Assembly: GCA_035327525.1 (NCBI GenBank)
Contig: DAOLDC010000002.1
Location: 1 to 45,487, forward strand
DNA from: JAKLEX01 sp035327525
GTDB taxonomy: Bacteria > Patescibacteriota > Minisyncoccia > Phycocordibacterales > JAACPR01
DNA length: 45,487 nt
Direction of reading: 5' to 3'
Shown here: positions 35,741 through 43,972 of the stretch, piece by piece
Numbering within the stretch: position 1 is the stretch's first letter
Layout of the letters: every line of letters begins with the position of its first letter
The notes under the pieces: generated by a model
The model's input: only the letters and a program-made list of their open reading frames with translations
Told to the model about the DNA's origin: nothing
Database searches by the model: none
Program-made: the position numbers and the translations under genes

Positions 35741-36985
35741 ATGTCAGCATTAGAATTCAAGATATTGAAAAAAAATAAAAAAAGCATGGCGAGAGCTGGA
35801 ATATTGAAAACAGCACACGGAACAATAGAAACGCCGGCATTTGTGACTGTTGGAACAAAAGCAACCGTAAAATCAGTTGCGCCCGAACAATTGTTTGACC
35901 TTGGTGCTCAAGTCGTTTTGGCAAACACATATCATTTGCATTTACAACCCGGTGCAGACAGAATCGCTGCCGCTGGAGGACTGCATAAATTCATGAACTG
36001 GAATGGTCCAACGATGACAGATTCTGGTGGTTTTCAGGTTTTTTCGCTTGGAGCAGCTTTTGGTAAAAATATTACAAAAATTACAGGTGGGAGAAATACC
36101 GGAAAAAATTTTGACGAAGAAATTTTGTTGGACGAATTTACAGATACAACCAGAAAAACACGCGGCCAGGTTGTTGCAAATTTTAAGCCGGCAAAAATTG
36201 CAGAAGAGGGAGTTTATTTTCGGTCACACATCGACGGTTCGGCCCATTATTTTACTCCAGAAAAATCCATTCAGATACAGAATCAGATCGGTGCTGACAT
36301 AATTTTTGCATTTGACGAATGCACATCACCAAATGAATCCGTTCATTATCAGCGTGAGGCGTTAGATCGGACACACAGATGGGCAAAGCAATCTCTAAAA
36401 TATCATCGTGCGCAGGAAATTTCTGCATGGCAGGGTATTTTTGGTGTGGTGCAAGGGGGCCGTCATGAGGATCTACGCAAAAAAAGTGCAACGGAAATCG
36501 GTTCGATGGATTTTGATGGCTTTGGAATTGGTGGAAGTTTTCAAAAAGAAGATATGTCAAACGCTGTAAAATGGGTAAATGAAATTCTACCAACAGAAAA
36601 ACCTCGTCATTTATTAGGGATTGGTGAACCAGAAGATCTATTTATGGCAATAGAAAATGGTTGCGATTTGTTTGATTGTGTTGCCCCAACCAGAATAGCT
36701 AGATCAGGACAAGTTTATACATTTTCTGGCAAAATAAATCTCAAAAATTCCGAATATCAGGATGATTATTCGGCCATAGATTCAGATTGCAAATGTGATA
36801 CTTGCAAAAAATATACTCGGGCGTACCTGGCGCATTTATTCAGAGCAGATGAAATGTTGGGTGCAACACTTGCCTCAATTCATAATTTGTATTTTATAAT
36901 AAATTTAGTCAAGAAAATTCGTGCGGAGATAATTGATGGGGATCTTGATAAGTTTAAAGAAAATTTTCTAACAAAGTATAAATAA
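35741..36985 (+). CDS. tgt: tRNA-guanine transglycosylase with a ~45-residue insertion
   Basis: Exchanges G34 of certain tRNAs for a queuine precursor. The catalytic Asp of MTDSGGFQVFSLG is D94. The nucleophile Asp is in LFDCVAPTRIARSG. The zinc site is CKCDTCKKYTRAYLAHLF, with the His in SIHNLYF. In known enzymes FSLG is followed almost at once by the KI.EEGV.F block. Here the segment from about residue 105 to 152 (AAFGKNITKITGG... up to AKIAEEGVYF) is inserted, giving 414 aa instead of about 375. Whether the insertion alters substrate is unknown; no queuosine synthesis gene is in the window. Confidence 0.93.
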   Translation: MSALEFKILKKNKKSMARAGILKTAHGTIETPAFVTVGTKATVKSVAPEQLFDLGAQVVLANTYHLHLQPGADRIAAAGGLHKFMNWNGPTMTDSGGFQVFSLGAAFGKNITKITGGRNTGKNFDEEILLDEFTDTTRKTRGQVVANFKPAKIAEEGVYFRSHIDGSAHYFTPEKSIQIQNQIGADIIFAFDECTSPNESVHYQREALDRTHRWAKQSLKYHRAQEISAWQGIFGVVQGGRHEDLRKKSATEIGSMDFDGFGIGGSFQKEDMSNAVKWVNEILPTEKPRHLLGIGEPEDLFMAIENGCDLFDCVAPTRIARSGQVYTFSGKINLKNSEYQDDYSAIDSDCKCDTCKKYTRAYLAHLFRADEMLGATLASIHNLYFIINLVKKIRAEIIDGDLDKFKENFLTKYK

Positions 36986-36994
36986 TTTTTTAGT

Positions 36995-37023
36995 TTGAAT
37001 TAATTCTGCAAAAGAGCTATATT
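36995..37023 (+). promoter_or_regulatory. Promoter of uvrB, leaderless type
   Basis: TTGAAT (36995-37000), a 17-base spacer and TATATT (37018-37023), with the GTG start at 37030 only 6 bases on. The fit supports the GTG start. Confidence 0.7.
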
Positions 37024-37029
37024 TGTCTT

Positions 37030-39117
37030 GTGAATAATAAATTTAAACTAATTTCAAAACATGCTCCAGCAGGTGACCAACCTCAGGCTATTGAATCATT
37101 GGTTTCTGGAATAAAAAAAAGCTATCAACATCAAACATTATTAGGTGTAACTGGTTCTGGAAAAACTTTTACTGTTGCAAATGTAATAGAAAAAATTCAG
37201 AAACCAACACTGGTTATTGCTCATAACAAAACTCTTGCGGCACAGTTGGCACAGGAGTTTCGAGAACTTTTTCCGGAAAATGCCGTACATTATTTTGTAT
37301 CATATTATGATTATTATCAGCCAGAAGCATACAAGCCAACAACTGACACTTATATCGAAAAAGAGGCAATGATAAACGAGGAAATCGACCGATTGAGACA
37401 TGCATCGACTCAGGCATTATTGACCAGAAAGGACGTTATTATCGTCGCATCAGTATCATGTATTTATGGATTGGGTTCTCCAGAGGAATATAATAGTGTC
37501 AATTATAGAATCGAGGTTGATACAGAAATTTCTCGTAATGATTTTATTCGCAAACTTATAGACATTCATTATGAAAGAACAAATGCGGATCTGAATTCTG
37601 GAACATTTCGAGCGATTGGTGAAACAGTTGAAATTATTCCTGTATCAGAAAGATTTATAGTTGAAGTAAAATTTGATGGTGACAAAATTTCTAGTATACA
37701 AAAAATTGATAACATTAGCCGCTCATTAATTGAGAAAAATTTGAAGTTTTTTTATATTTTTCCTGCAAAGCATTTTATTGCAAATTCAGAGATTACCAAA
37801 AAGGCAATAAAAACAATTAGCACTGAACTTGAGGAACGATTGTTAGAATTGAAAAAAGAGGGAAAAATTCTTGAGGCGGAAAGGTTGAAACGACGAACAA
37901 GATACGATATTTCAATGATTCGTGAAATAGGATATTGCAATGGTATAGAAAACTATTCGAGGCACTTCGAAAATAGAGCAGAAAATGAGGCTCCAAATAC
38001 ATTGCTATCATATTTTCCACACAAAAAAGAATTGGTTAAACATGAAAAAACTGGCGAAGTGCGTGAAATTTTGACCCCGGATTTTCTTACAATAATTGAC
38101 GAATCTCATGTGACCGTTCCGCAGATTGGTGGAATGTATGCCGGTGATCAATCCCGAAAAAATACTCTGATTGAGCATGGCTTTCGATTACCATCAGCGC
38201 GTGACAATCGACCGTTACGGTTCAATGAATTTGAACATAGAGTCGGTCAGGTGATTTATACATCAGCAACACCAAGCGATTATGAAAAAAACCATAGTCA
38301 GAATATTGTTGAGCAAATTATTCGTCCGACAGGATTGGTTGATCCAATGATAGAAATTGTTCCGATTGTCGAAAAAGGCAAACATGGCGGTCAGGTAAAG
38401 CATTTTATTTCACAATCAGAAAAAGAAATAAAAAAAGGTGGCCGAGTTATTGCAACAACCCTTACAAAAAAAATGGCAGAGGATTTGAGTTTGTATTTAA
38501 AAGATAAAAAAATAAAAGCAGAATATCTGCATAGTGAGATAAAAACAATAGAAAGAATTGAGATTTTGACAAAATTTCGTCGCGGGGAATTTGATATTTT
38601 GGTTGGAGTAAACCTGTTGCGTGAAGGACTCGATTTGCCAGAAGTAACATTGATTGGAATTTTGGATGCGGACAAGGAAGGTTTTTTGCGTTCCGAAACT
38701 GCGCTTATTCAGACAATTGGTCGTGCTGCTAGAAACGTTGATGGTCGAGTTATTTTGTACGCTGATAATATTACAGGGTCAATGGAAAGAGCAATCGGTG
38801 AAACAAATCGCCGTAGAGAATTGCAATTGGCTTATAACAAAAAGCACGGTATTACCCCAAAAACTATTATCAAAGCGATTAGAGATATTACAGACCAAAT
38901 AAATACTGAGCACAAAAAGGCAGTCAACATGCTACTTAAACTGGATGACAAAATGCTCAAAAATAATCCACAAAAATTATTAAAACAAAAAGAGAAAAAA
39001 ATGAATGCTGCAGCAAAAAATCTAGATTTTGAGACCGCAGCAATTCTACGAGATGAGATCAAATATATACTTGATATTTTAAATAAAGATGGTAAAGTTT
39101 CCGGTGGAGCAGAATAG
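37030..39117 (+). CDS. uvrB: Excinuclease ABC subunit B
   Basis: The damage-verifying helicase of nucleotide excision repair. Walker A GVTGSGKTFT (about residues 39-48); the beta-hairpin YYDYYQPEAY; IDESHVTVPQ; SATPSDYE; helicase motifs V and VI (VGVNLLREGLDLPE, QTIGRAARN). The C-terminal UVR domain (AAAKNLDFETAAILRDEI, about 660-680) binds UvrC. The length is 695 aa. The start is GTG at 37030, set by a leaderless promoter. uvrA and uvrC lie downstream, separated from uvrB by an adenylate-kinase-like gene. Confidence 0.97.
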   Translation: MNNKFKLISKHAPAGDQPQAIESLVSGIKKSYQHQTLLGVTGSGKTFTVANVIEKIQKPTLVIAHNKTLAAQLAQEFRELFPENAVHYFVSYYDYYQPEAYKPTTDTYIEKEAMINEEIDRLRHASTQALLTRKDVIIVASVSCIYGLGSPEEYNSVNYRIEVDTEISRNDFIRKLIDIHYERTNADLNSGTFRAIGETVEIIPVSERFIVEVKFDGDKISSIQKIDNISRSLIEKNLKFFYIFPAKHFIANSEITKKAIKTISTELEERLLELKKEGKILEAERLKRRTRYDISMIREIGYCNGIENYSRHFENRAENEAPNTLLSYFPHKKELVKHEKTGEVREILTPDFLTIIDESHVTVPQIGGMYAGDQSRKNTLIEHGFRLPSARDNRPLRFNEFEHRVGQVIYTSATPSDYEKNHSQNIVEQIIRPTGLVDPMIEIVPIVEKGKHGGQVKHFISQSEKEIKKGGRVIATTLTKKMAEDLSLYLKDKKIKAEYLHSEIKTIERIEILTKFRRGEFDILVGVNLLREGLDLPEVTLIGILDADKEGFLRSETALIQTIGRAARNVDGRVILYADNITGSMERAIGETNRRRELQLAYNKKHGITPKTIIKAIRDITDQINTEHKKAVNMLLKLDDKMLKNNPQKLLKQKEKKMNAAAKNLDFETAAILRDEIKYILDILNKDGKVSGGAE

Positions 39118-39189
39118 CAACGCGTGTTGTTACTGCATAGAAAGTACGTTAAGTTTGTAGCCGTAAAATCGGCAGAATAGGAGTACGGA

Positions 39190-39918
39190 GTGAACAGAAA
39201 AATTGTCTATTGGAGCAATTCCAGTGGTGACGTCGATGTTGTAATAATGATTGGGCGCTCTTGCTGTGGCAAGGGTACCCAGGCAGATCTCATTGAAAAA
39301 TACGCATATGGTCCATCAGGACGCATTACGACCAGTGATCTGATTGCAGAGTTCGAAACACCGGAGCAAAAAAATCTCCGAGAACTCGAGGGAAAGCTTC
39401 TAGACGGAATCTGGGTCGCAGGACTGGTTTGTGATCGTGTGCAGTTATTTCTGGATCAAGGCAAAAAGCTTTTGATTCTAGACGGTTCTGCACGAACTGC
39501 CGAACAAACACGGGCAATCCTAGAGTTTTTACAGAGCAATTCCGCAATTCGCAGTATTGTGGCTCATGAATACGATGTATCACCTGAAGAGTGTGAACAT
39601 CGAATGATTCATAACGGGCGTGGACGGCTGGATGAAGAAACTGCCGATCGGAGGAAGACAAAATTAGGCATTTTTGACCAGAATATTTGGGCAATTCATC
39701 GTATTCTACAATGCATGAATGTTCAGACAATTCTGATCAAGAATCCGGAAAACCGCTCAGCGCGGTGGGTCTTCAATGAATCCTTGAGGATGAATCAACG
39801 CCTCAACGAGTTGATTCGTTCCAAATATCGTTTTTCAAGGGAGCTGGAGGCGACACCACTGCCGCCGACCCCCAAACGGTACTGGGAAATTCCCAGCATA
39901 GCAGCCATGGCTTCCTGA
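39190..39918 (+). CDS. Adenylate-kinase-like nucleoside monophosphate kinase
   Basis: A P-loop kinase of the adenylate kinase family. Walker A GRSCCGKGTQ (residues 22-31) replaces the usual GxPGxGKGTQ. GRITTSDLI corresponds to the NMP-binding motif. The LID and Arg region is NGRGRLDEETADRRK, followed by the IWAIHRIL helix. An N-terminal extension of about 15 residues and a C-terminal tail (from about 205, Pro-rich, ending SIAAMAS) are added. It is probably a paralogue rather than the housekeeping Adk; substrate unknown. The start is GTG with AGGAG (39179-39183) 6 bases upstream, an unusual Shine-Dalgarno sequence for this window. Its leader contains a GCCG/CGGC hairpin. It stops with TGA and has a strong terminator. 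Base composition is less AT-rich than in uvrB and uvrA on either side. Confidence 0.82.
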   Translation: MNRKIVYWSNSSGDVDVVIMIGRSCCGKGTQADLIEKYAYGPSGRITTSDLIAEFETPEQKNLRELEGKLLDGIWVAGLVCDRVQLFLDQGKKLLILDGSARTAEQTRAILEFLQSNSAIRSIVAHEYDVSPEECEHRMIHNGRGRLDEETADRRKTKLGIFDQNIWAIHRILQCMNVQTILIKNPENRSARWVFNESLRMNQRLNELIRSKYRFSRELEATPLPPTPKRYWEIPSIAAMAS

Positions 39919-39939
39919 AGGTAGCTAAAATCATATAAG

Positions 39940-39981
39940 ACCCCAATACATTGTGACAGAATGTATTGGGGTTGTTTTTTT
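39940..39981 (+). terminator. Strong intrinsic terminator after the NMP-kinase-like gene
   Basis: A perfect 13-bp stem, ACCCCAATACATT (39940-39952) with AATGTATTGGGGT (39960-39972), around the loop GTGACAG, followed by TGTTTTTTT. Confidence 0.95.
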
Positions 39982-40083
39982 ACCCAGAAATGTCATAATC
40001 AAAATCTGTATAAAACCCCGTCGACCATAGCGGGGCTATATGTAATGTAAAAGCATCAAGATAAATATCGTAATTTCATAAAA

Positions 40084-42675
40084 ATGTCAAAAGAAAAATT
40101 AAAAAGAGAAGAAAAAATAGTTGTAAAAGGCGCCAGAACGCATAACTTGAAGAATATTACTGTCGAAATGCCAAGACACAAAATGATTGTTTTCACCGGG
40201 CTTTCGGGTTCTGGAAAGTCTTCACTTGCTTTTGATACTATTTTTGCTGAAGGACAGCGCAGATATGTAGAATCATTATCTGCATATGCTCGACAATTTT
40301 TGAACAAAATGCAAAAGCCGGATGTTGATGAAATAACCGGACTTTCACCTGCAATCTCGATTGATCAAAAATCTCGCTCCAACAATCCACGATCAACGGT
40401 CGCAACAATTACGGAAATTTATGATTATTTGAGAATTTTATACGCCAGAATTGGCAAACCACATTGTATGATTTGCGGTCGAGAAATTGTAAAACTATCT
40501 CAAGAGGAAATTTTGAATACAATAATCAGATCTGTTGAGTCTATCGATCCAAAATCTACAAAAAAAATAATGGATGTAAATATTGATTCGGATAAAGTTT
40601 CAATTTACTCACCGGTTATAGTTGGTAGAAAAGGAGAATATTATCAACTTCTGTATGACATGCTTGGCAAAGGTTATCAAAAAGCAAAAATCGACGGAAA
40701 AATTTATTCATTACGAGAAAGTATTGTCTTATCAAAAACAAAAAAACACGACATTGATATATTGGTTGATGAATTTTATATTTCAGATATAAAAAGCAAA
40801 AAAAGCGATTACAAGGAACGACTATCAGAATCAATCGAGAGAGCATTATCAGAATCAGATGGTTTATTAAAAATAGTTACACCAAATGAAGAGAAGCTGA
40901 TTTCGGCAAAATTCATGTGCCCGTATGACGGTTTTTCTTTTCCAGAAATTGAACCTAGATTATTTTCTTTTAATTCACCATATGGTGCATGTCAAACATG
41001 TAATGGTTTGGGTACAAAACATTTTTTTGGTGACGATGCATGTGATGAGTGTCACGGTGCCAGATTACGACCAGAAGCACTTCATATTTTTTTGCCAGGA
41101 GAAAAAATAAATATAGTTGATTTAACAAGAAAATCTGTCGGCGATTCCATAGAATTCTTTAAAAATTTAAAACTAAACAAAAAAGAAGAAGAAATAGCAA
41201 AAGTTGTTTTGAAGGAAATTACTGAGAGATTGAATTTTATGAATAATGTAGGAATTGAGTATCTGACATTAGACAGGAGAGCTCATACATTATCTGGTGG
41301 GGAATCTCAAAGAATTCGTCTTGCATCACAATTAGGATCTGGACTAGTTGGCGCAACATATGTTTTGGATGAACCAACAATAGGATTACACTCACACGAC
41401 AACGACCGTCTAATAAAGACACTACTTGAATTACGTGATGCTGGTAACACAATCATAATTGTTGAACACGATGAAGATACTATTTTTTCATCAGATTATT
41501 TGGTTGATATTGGGCCAGGAGCCGGAATTCATGGTGGACATATTGTTGTTGCTGGCGAAATGGATAAACTTTTGACCGCAAAAAGTAATCCGTCCAAATC
41601 TGTCACTCTTGATTATTTGCGTGGAGACAAACAAATCGATGTGCCAGAAGTAAGACGTGCAGAGAATCGTGGAAAAATTCAAATTCGTGGTGGAAATGTT
41701 TTCAATATAAAAAGTATGGATGTTGATTTTCCTCTAGGAAAATTTGTCACGGTGACTGGTGTCTCTGGTTCTGGAAAATCATCTTTGGTGTACGAAATTT
41801 TGTACAAGAATTTGAGAAACAGATTTGATCGACGGTATCGAACAGACAAATTAGAAAATTGTGGAAGTTTTGCTGGATCAGAATATGTTAGTCGAGCAAT
41901 TTTAATTGAACAATCTCCAATAGGAAGAACTCCACGTTCCAATCCGGCAACATACACTGGTGCATTTACGTTTATTCGTGATTTGTTTGCTGAAACATCA
42001 GAGGCGCGTGCGCGAGGATGGAAATCCAATAGATTTTCCTTCAATGTGAAAGGTGGTCGCTGTGAAGCCTGTCAGGGTAACGGTTATATTGCAGTCGAAA
42101 TGCATTTTCTACCAACAGTTTATGTTCCGTGTGATATTTGTAATGGAAAAAGATTTATGAAAGAAACATTGGAAGTTGAATATAAACACAAAAACATTTA
42201 TGAAGTTTTGAATATGACTGTGGAGGAATCATTGGGATTTTTTGAAGATATTCCTGCTATTTATGATAGATTGAAAACACTCGATGAGGTTGGTTTGGGA
42301 TATTTAGAACTTGGTCAATCTGCAACAACATTATCTGGTGGGGAAGCTCAAAGAGTAAAAATTTCATCAGAGTTATATCGTGCTCATTTACAAAAAACTA
42401 TTTACATTTTAGACGAGCCAACAATCGGATTGCACTATGAGGATGTAAAAAAATTAATTGAAATTTTACAAAAATTGGTTGATAAGGGAAATACAGTTGT
42501 TGTCATTGAACACAATATGGATCTAATAAAATCCTCAGATTATGTTATTGATATTGGCCCAAGTGGTGGTGTTAATGGCGGAAAAGTGGTTGCAAAAGGA
42601 ACTCCGGAGCAAATCGCGGATTCAAAAAATGGATTTACTGCCAAATATCTAAAAAAAGCCTTAAAAAGAAAATAA
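40084..42675 (+). CDS. uvrA: Excinuclease ABC subunit A, compact form
   Basis: The DNA-damage recognition ATPase of excision repair. Two ABC cassettes: Walker A GLSGSGKSS near the N-terminus and GVSGSGKSS mid-protein, with signatures LSGGESQRIRLA and LSGGEAQRVKIS. The zinc site in the second half is intact (CEACQGNG...CDICNG). In the first half the knuckle reads CQTCNG...CDECHG with only about 14 residues between. In E. coli about 125 residues separate these two knuckle halves, so a block of roughly 110 residues is missing. The related FMCPYDGF lacks its second Cys (E. coli CPIC). The length is 863 aa against 940. Its stop overlaps the uvrC start (TAATG). Confidence 0.96.
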   Translation: MSKEKLKREEKIVVKGARTHNLKNITVEMPRHKMIVFTGLSGSGKSSLAFDTIFAEGQRRYVESLSAYARQFLNKMQKPDVDEITGLSPAISIDQKSRSNNPRSTVATITEIYDYLRILYARIGKPHCMICGREIVKLSQEEILNTIIRSVESIDPKSTKKIMDVNIDSDKVSIYSPVIVGRKGEYYQLLYDMLGKGYQKAKIDGKIYSLRESIVLSKTKKHDIDILVDEFYISDIKSKKSDYKERLSESIERALSESDGLLKIVTPNEEKLISAKFMCPYDGFSFPEIEPRLFSFNSPYGACQTCNGLGTKHFFGDDACDECHGARLRPEALHIFLPGEKINIVDLTRKSVGDSIEFFKNLKLNKKEEEIAKVVLKEITERLNFMNNVGIEYLTLDRRAHTLSGGESQRIRLASQLGSGLVGATYVLDEPTIGLHSHDNDRLIKTLLELRDAGNTIIIVEHDEDTIFSSDYLVDIGPGAGIHGGHIVVAGEMDKLLTAKSNPSKSVTLDYLRGDKQIDVPEVRRAENRGKIQIRGGNVFNIKSMDVDFPLGKFVTVTGVSGSGKSSLVYEILYKNLRNRFDRRYRTDKLENCGSFAGSEYVSRAILIEQSPIGRTPRSNPATYTGAFTFIRDLFAETSEARARGWKSNRFSFNVKGGRCEACQGNGYIAVEMHFLPTVYVPCDICNGKRFMKETLEVEYKHKNIYEVLNMTVEESLGFFEDIPAIYDRLKTLDEVGLGYLELGQSATTLSGGEAQRVKISSELYRAHLQKTIYILDEPTIGLHYEDVKKLIEILQKLVDKGNTVVVIEHNMDLIKSSDYVIDIGPSGGVNGGKVVAKGTPEQIADSKNGFTAKYLKKALKRK

Positions 42676-43934
42676 TGACATTAGAAAAATTTAGAAAAAT
42701 AAATTTTCCAGAATCGCCAGGAGTTTATTTTTTCAAAAAAGGAAAGACTATTCTATATATTGGAAAAGCAACTTCTCTACAGGACAGGATCAGAAGTTAT
42801 TTTTCTGATGATTTAATAAAGGCTCGTGGACCTAGAATTGTTGATATGATTACTCAGTCAGATAGTGTAAAATTCAAAAAAACTGATTCAGTTTTGGAAG
42901 CGTTAATTTTGGAGTCATCATTAATAAAAAAATTTCAACCAAAATACAACACAAAAGAAAAAGACGATAAAAGCTATAATTATGTTTTGATTACAGACGA
43001 GAAATATCCCAGATTATTGACGATCAGAATGCGGGAAATTCAAAACGGGAACATCAATTTCAAAATAAAAAAGCAATTCGGCCCATTTCCAAACGGAACC
43101 CAATTACGTATCGCTCTCAGATTGATCCAAAGAATTTTTCCTTTTTTTGATAATTCAAAGCCAATTGAAAAGCTTAACGACTTTGAAAAGAAAAAAGTGT
43201 TACTAAACATTCAAATTGGAATATATCCAGATGTTTTCTCTTTGGAAAACTCAGTCGCGCAGCAAAAAAAATACAACAGAACGATCAAAAATATTGAATT
43301 GTTTTTTGATGGTAAAAAGAAAAAAATAGTAGAAATTCTAAAAAAAGAGATGTTGAGTTATTCCAAGAAACGCAAATACGAGGAAGCAAATCAAATCAAA
43401 AGAACTATTTTCTCACTGCAACATATTAATGATATAGCATTATTGAAGCAAGAGGAAAACTTTTTTGATAGTGACAAAAAAAATATTTTGCCTAGAATTG
43501 AGAGTTACGATGTTGCTCACACATCTGGTTTTGAAACAGTTGGTGCAATGGTTGTGTTTGAAAACATGTCCTTCAAAAAAACTGACTATAGAAAATTTAT
43601 TATAAAAAAAGCATCAAAAAATGATGATTATGGTGCGTTAAGTGAAATTCTGGAACGTAGATTCAGTCATTCAGAGTGGCCCAAACCAAAAATAATTATA
43701 GTTGATGGTGGCAACGGCCAATTGAATGTCGCAAAAAAAATTATAAAAAAGAATGGTTTTGATAATACAATATCCATAATTTCAGTAGTAAAAGACGATA
43801 ATCATAATGCAAAAAATCTTCTTGGCGACAAAAAAGTAATTTCTAAATACAAAAACCGAATTATCAAAATAAATGAAGAAACTCATAGATTTGCTATATC
43901 ATTTCATAGAAAGCGTCGTGATATATTAAAATAA
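42675..43934 (+). CDS. uvrC: Excinuclease ABC subunit C, short and cysteine-free
   Basis: The nuclease subunit that makes the 3' and 5' incisions. The GIY-YIG domain is at the N-terminus (GVYFFKKGKTILYIGKA), and the RNase H-like domain at the C-terminus (YDVAHTSGFETVGAMVVF, IIIVDGGNGQLNVAKK, ISFHRKRRDILK). The weak UVR-like part (about 215-250) is present. The four cysteines that hold the 4Fe-4S cluster in E. coli UvrC (in the RIFP...QIG...PC region) are absent; the corresponding text reads RIFPFF...LLNIQIGIYPDVF. The whole protein has no Cys. It ends where the HhH2 domain would begin (419 aa against 610). It overlaps uvrA by one base. Confidence 0.93.
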   Translation: MTLEKFRKINFPESPGVYFFKKGKTILYIGKATSLQDRIRSYFSDDLIKARGPRIVDMITQSDSVKFKKTDSVLEALILESSLIKKFQPKYNTKEKDDKSYNYVLITDEKYPRLLTIRMREIQNGNINFKIKKQFGPFPNGTQLRIALRLIQRIFPFFDNSKPIEKLNDFEKKKVLLNIQIGIYPDVFSLENSVAQQKKYNRTIKNIELFFDGKKKKIVEILKKEMLSYSKKRKYEEANQIKRTIFSLQHINDIALLKQEENFFDSDKKNILPRIESYDVAHTSGFETVGAMVVFENMSFKKTDYRKFIIKKASKNDDYGALSEILERRFSHSEWPKPKIIIVDGGNGQLNVAKKIIKKNGFDNTISIISVVKDDNHNAKNLLGDKKVISKYKNRIIKINEETHRFAISFHRKRRDILK

Positions 43935-43972
43935 ATTCAGAATGTGTTAGAATTTAATCAAGCATAATTTAA

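Noticed and set aside
39326..39730. Minus-strand open frame of 134 codons inside the NMP-kinase-like gene
   Set aside because: It is antisense to the P-loop kinase, which has clear motifs and a Shine-Dalgarno sequence.
40016..40035. CCCCG/CGGGG hairpin between the NMP-kinase-like gene and uvrA
   Set aside because: The stem is only 5 bp and no T-run follows; a strong terminator already lies just upstream, so a second role cannot be supported.
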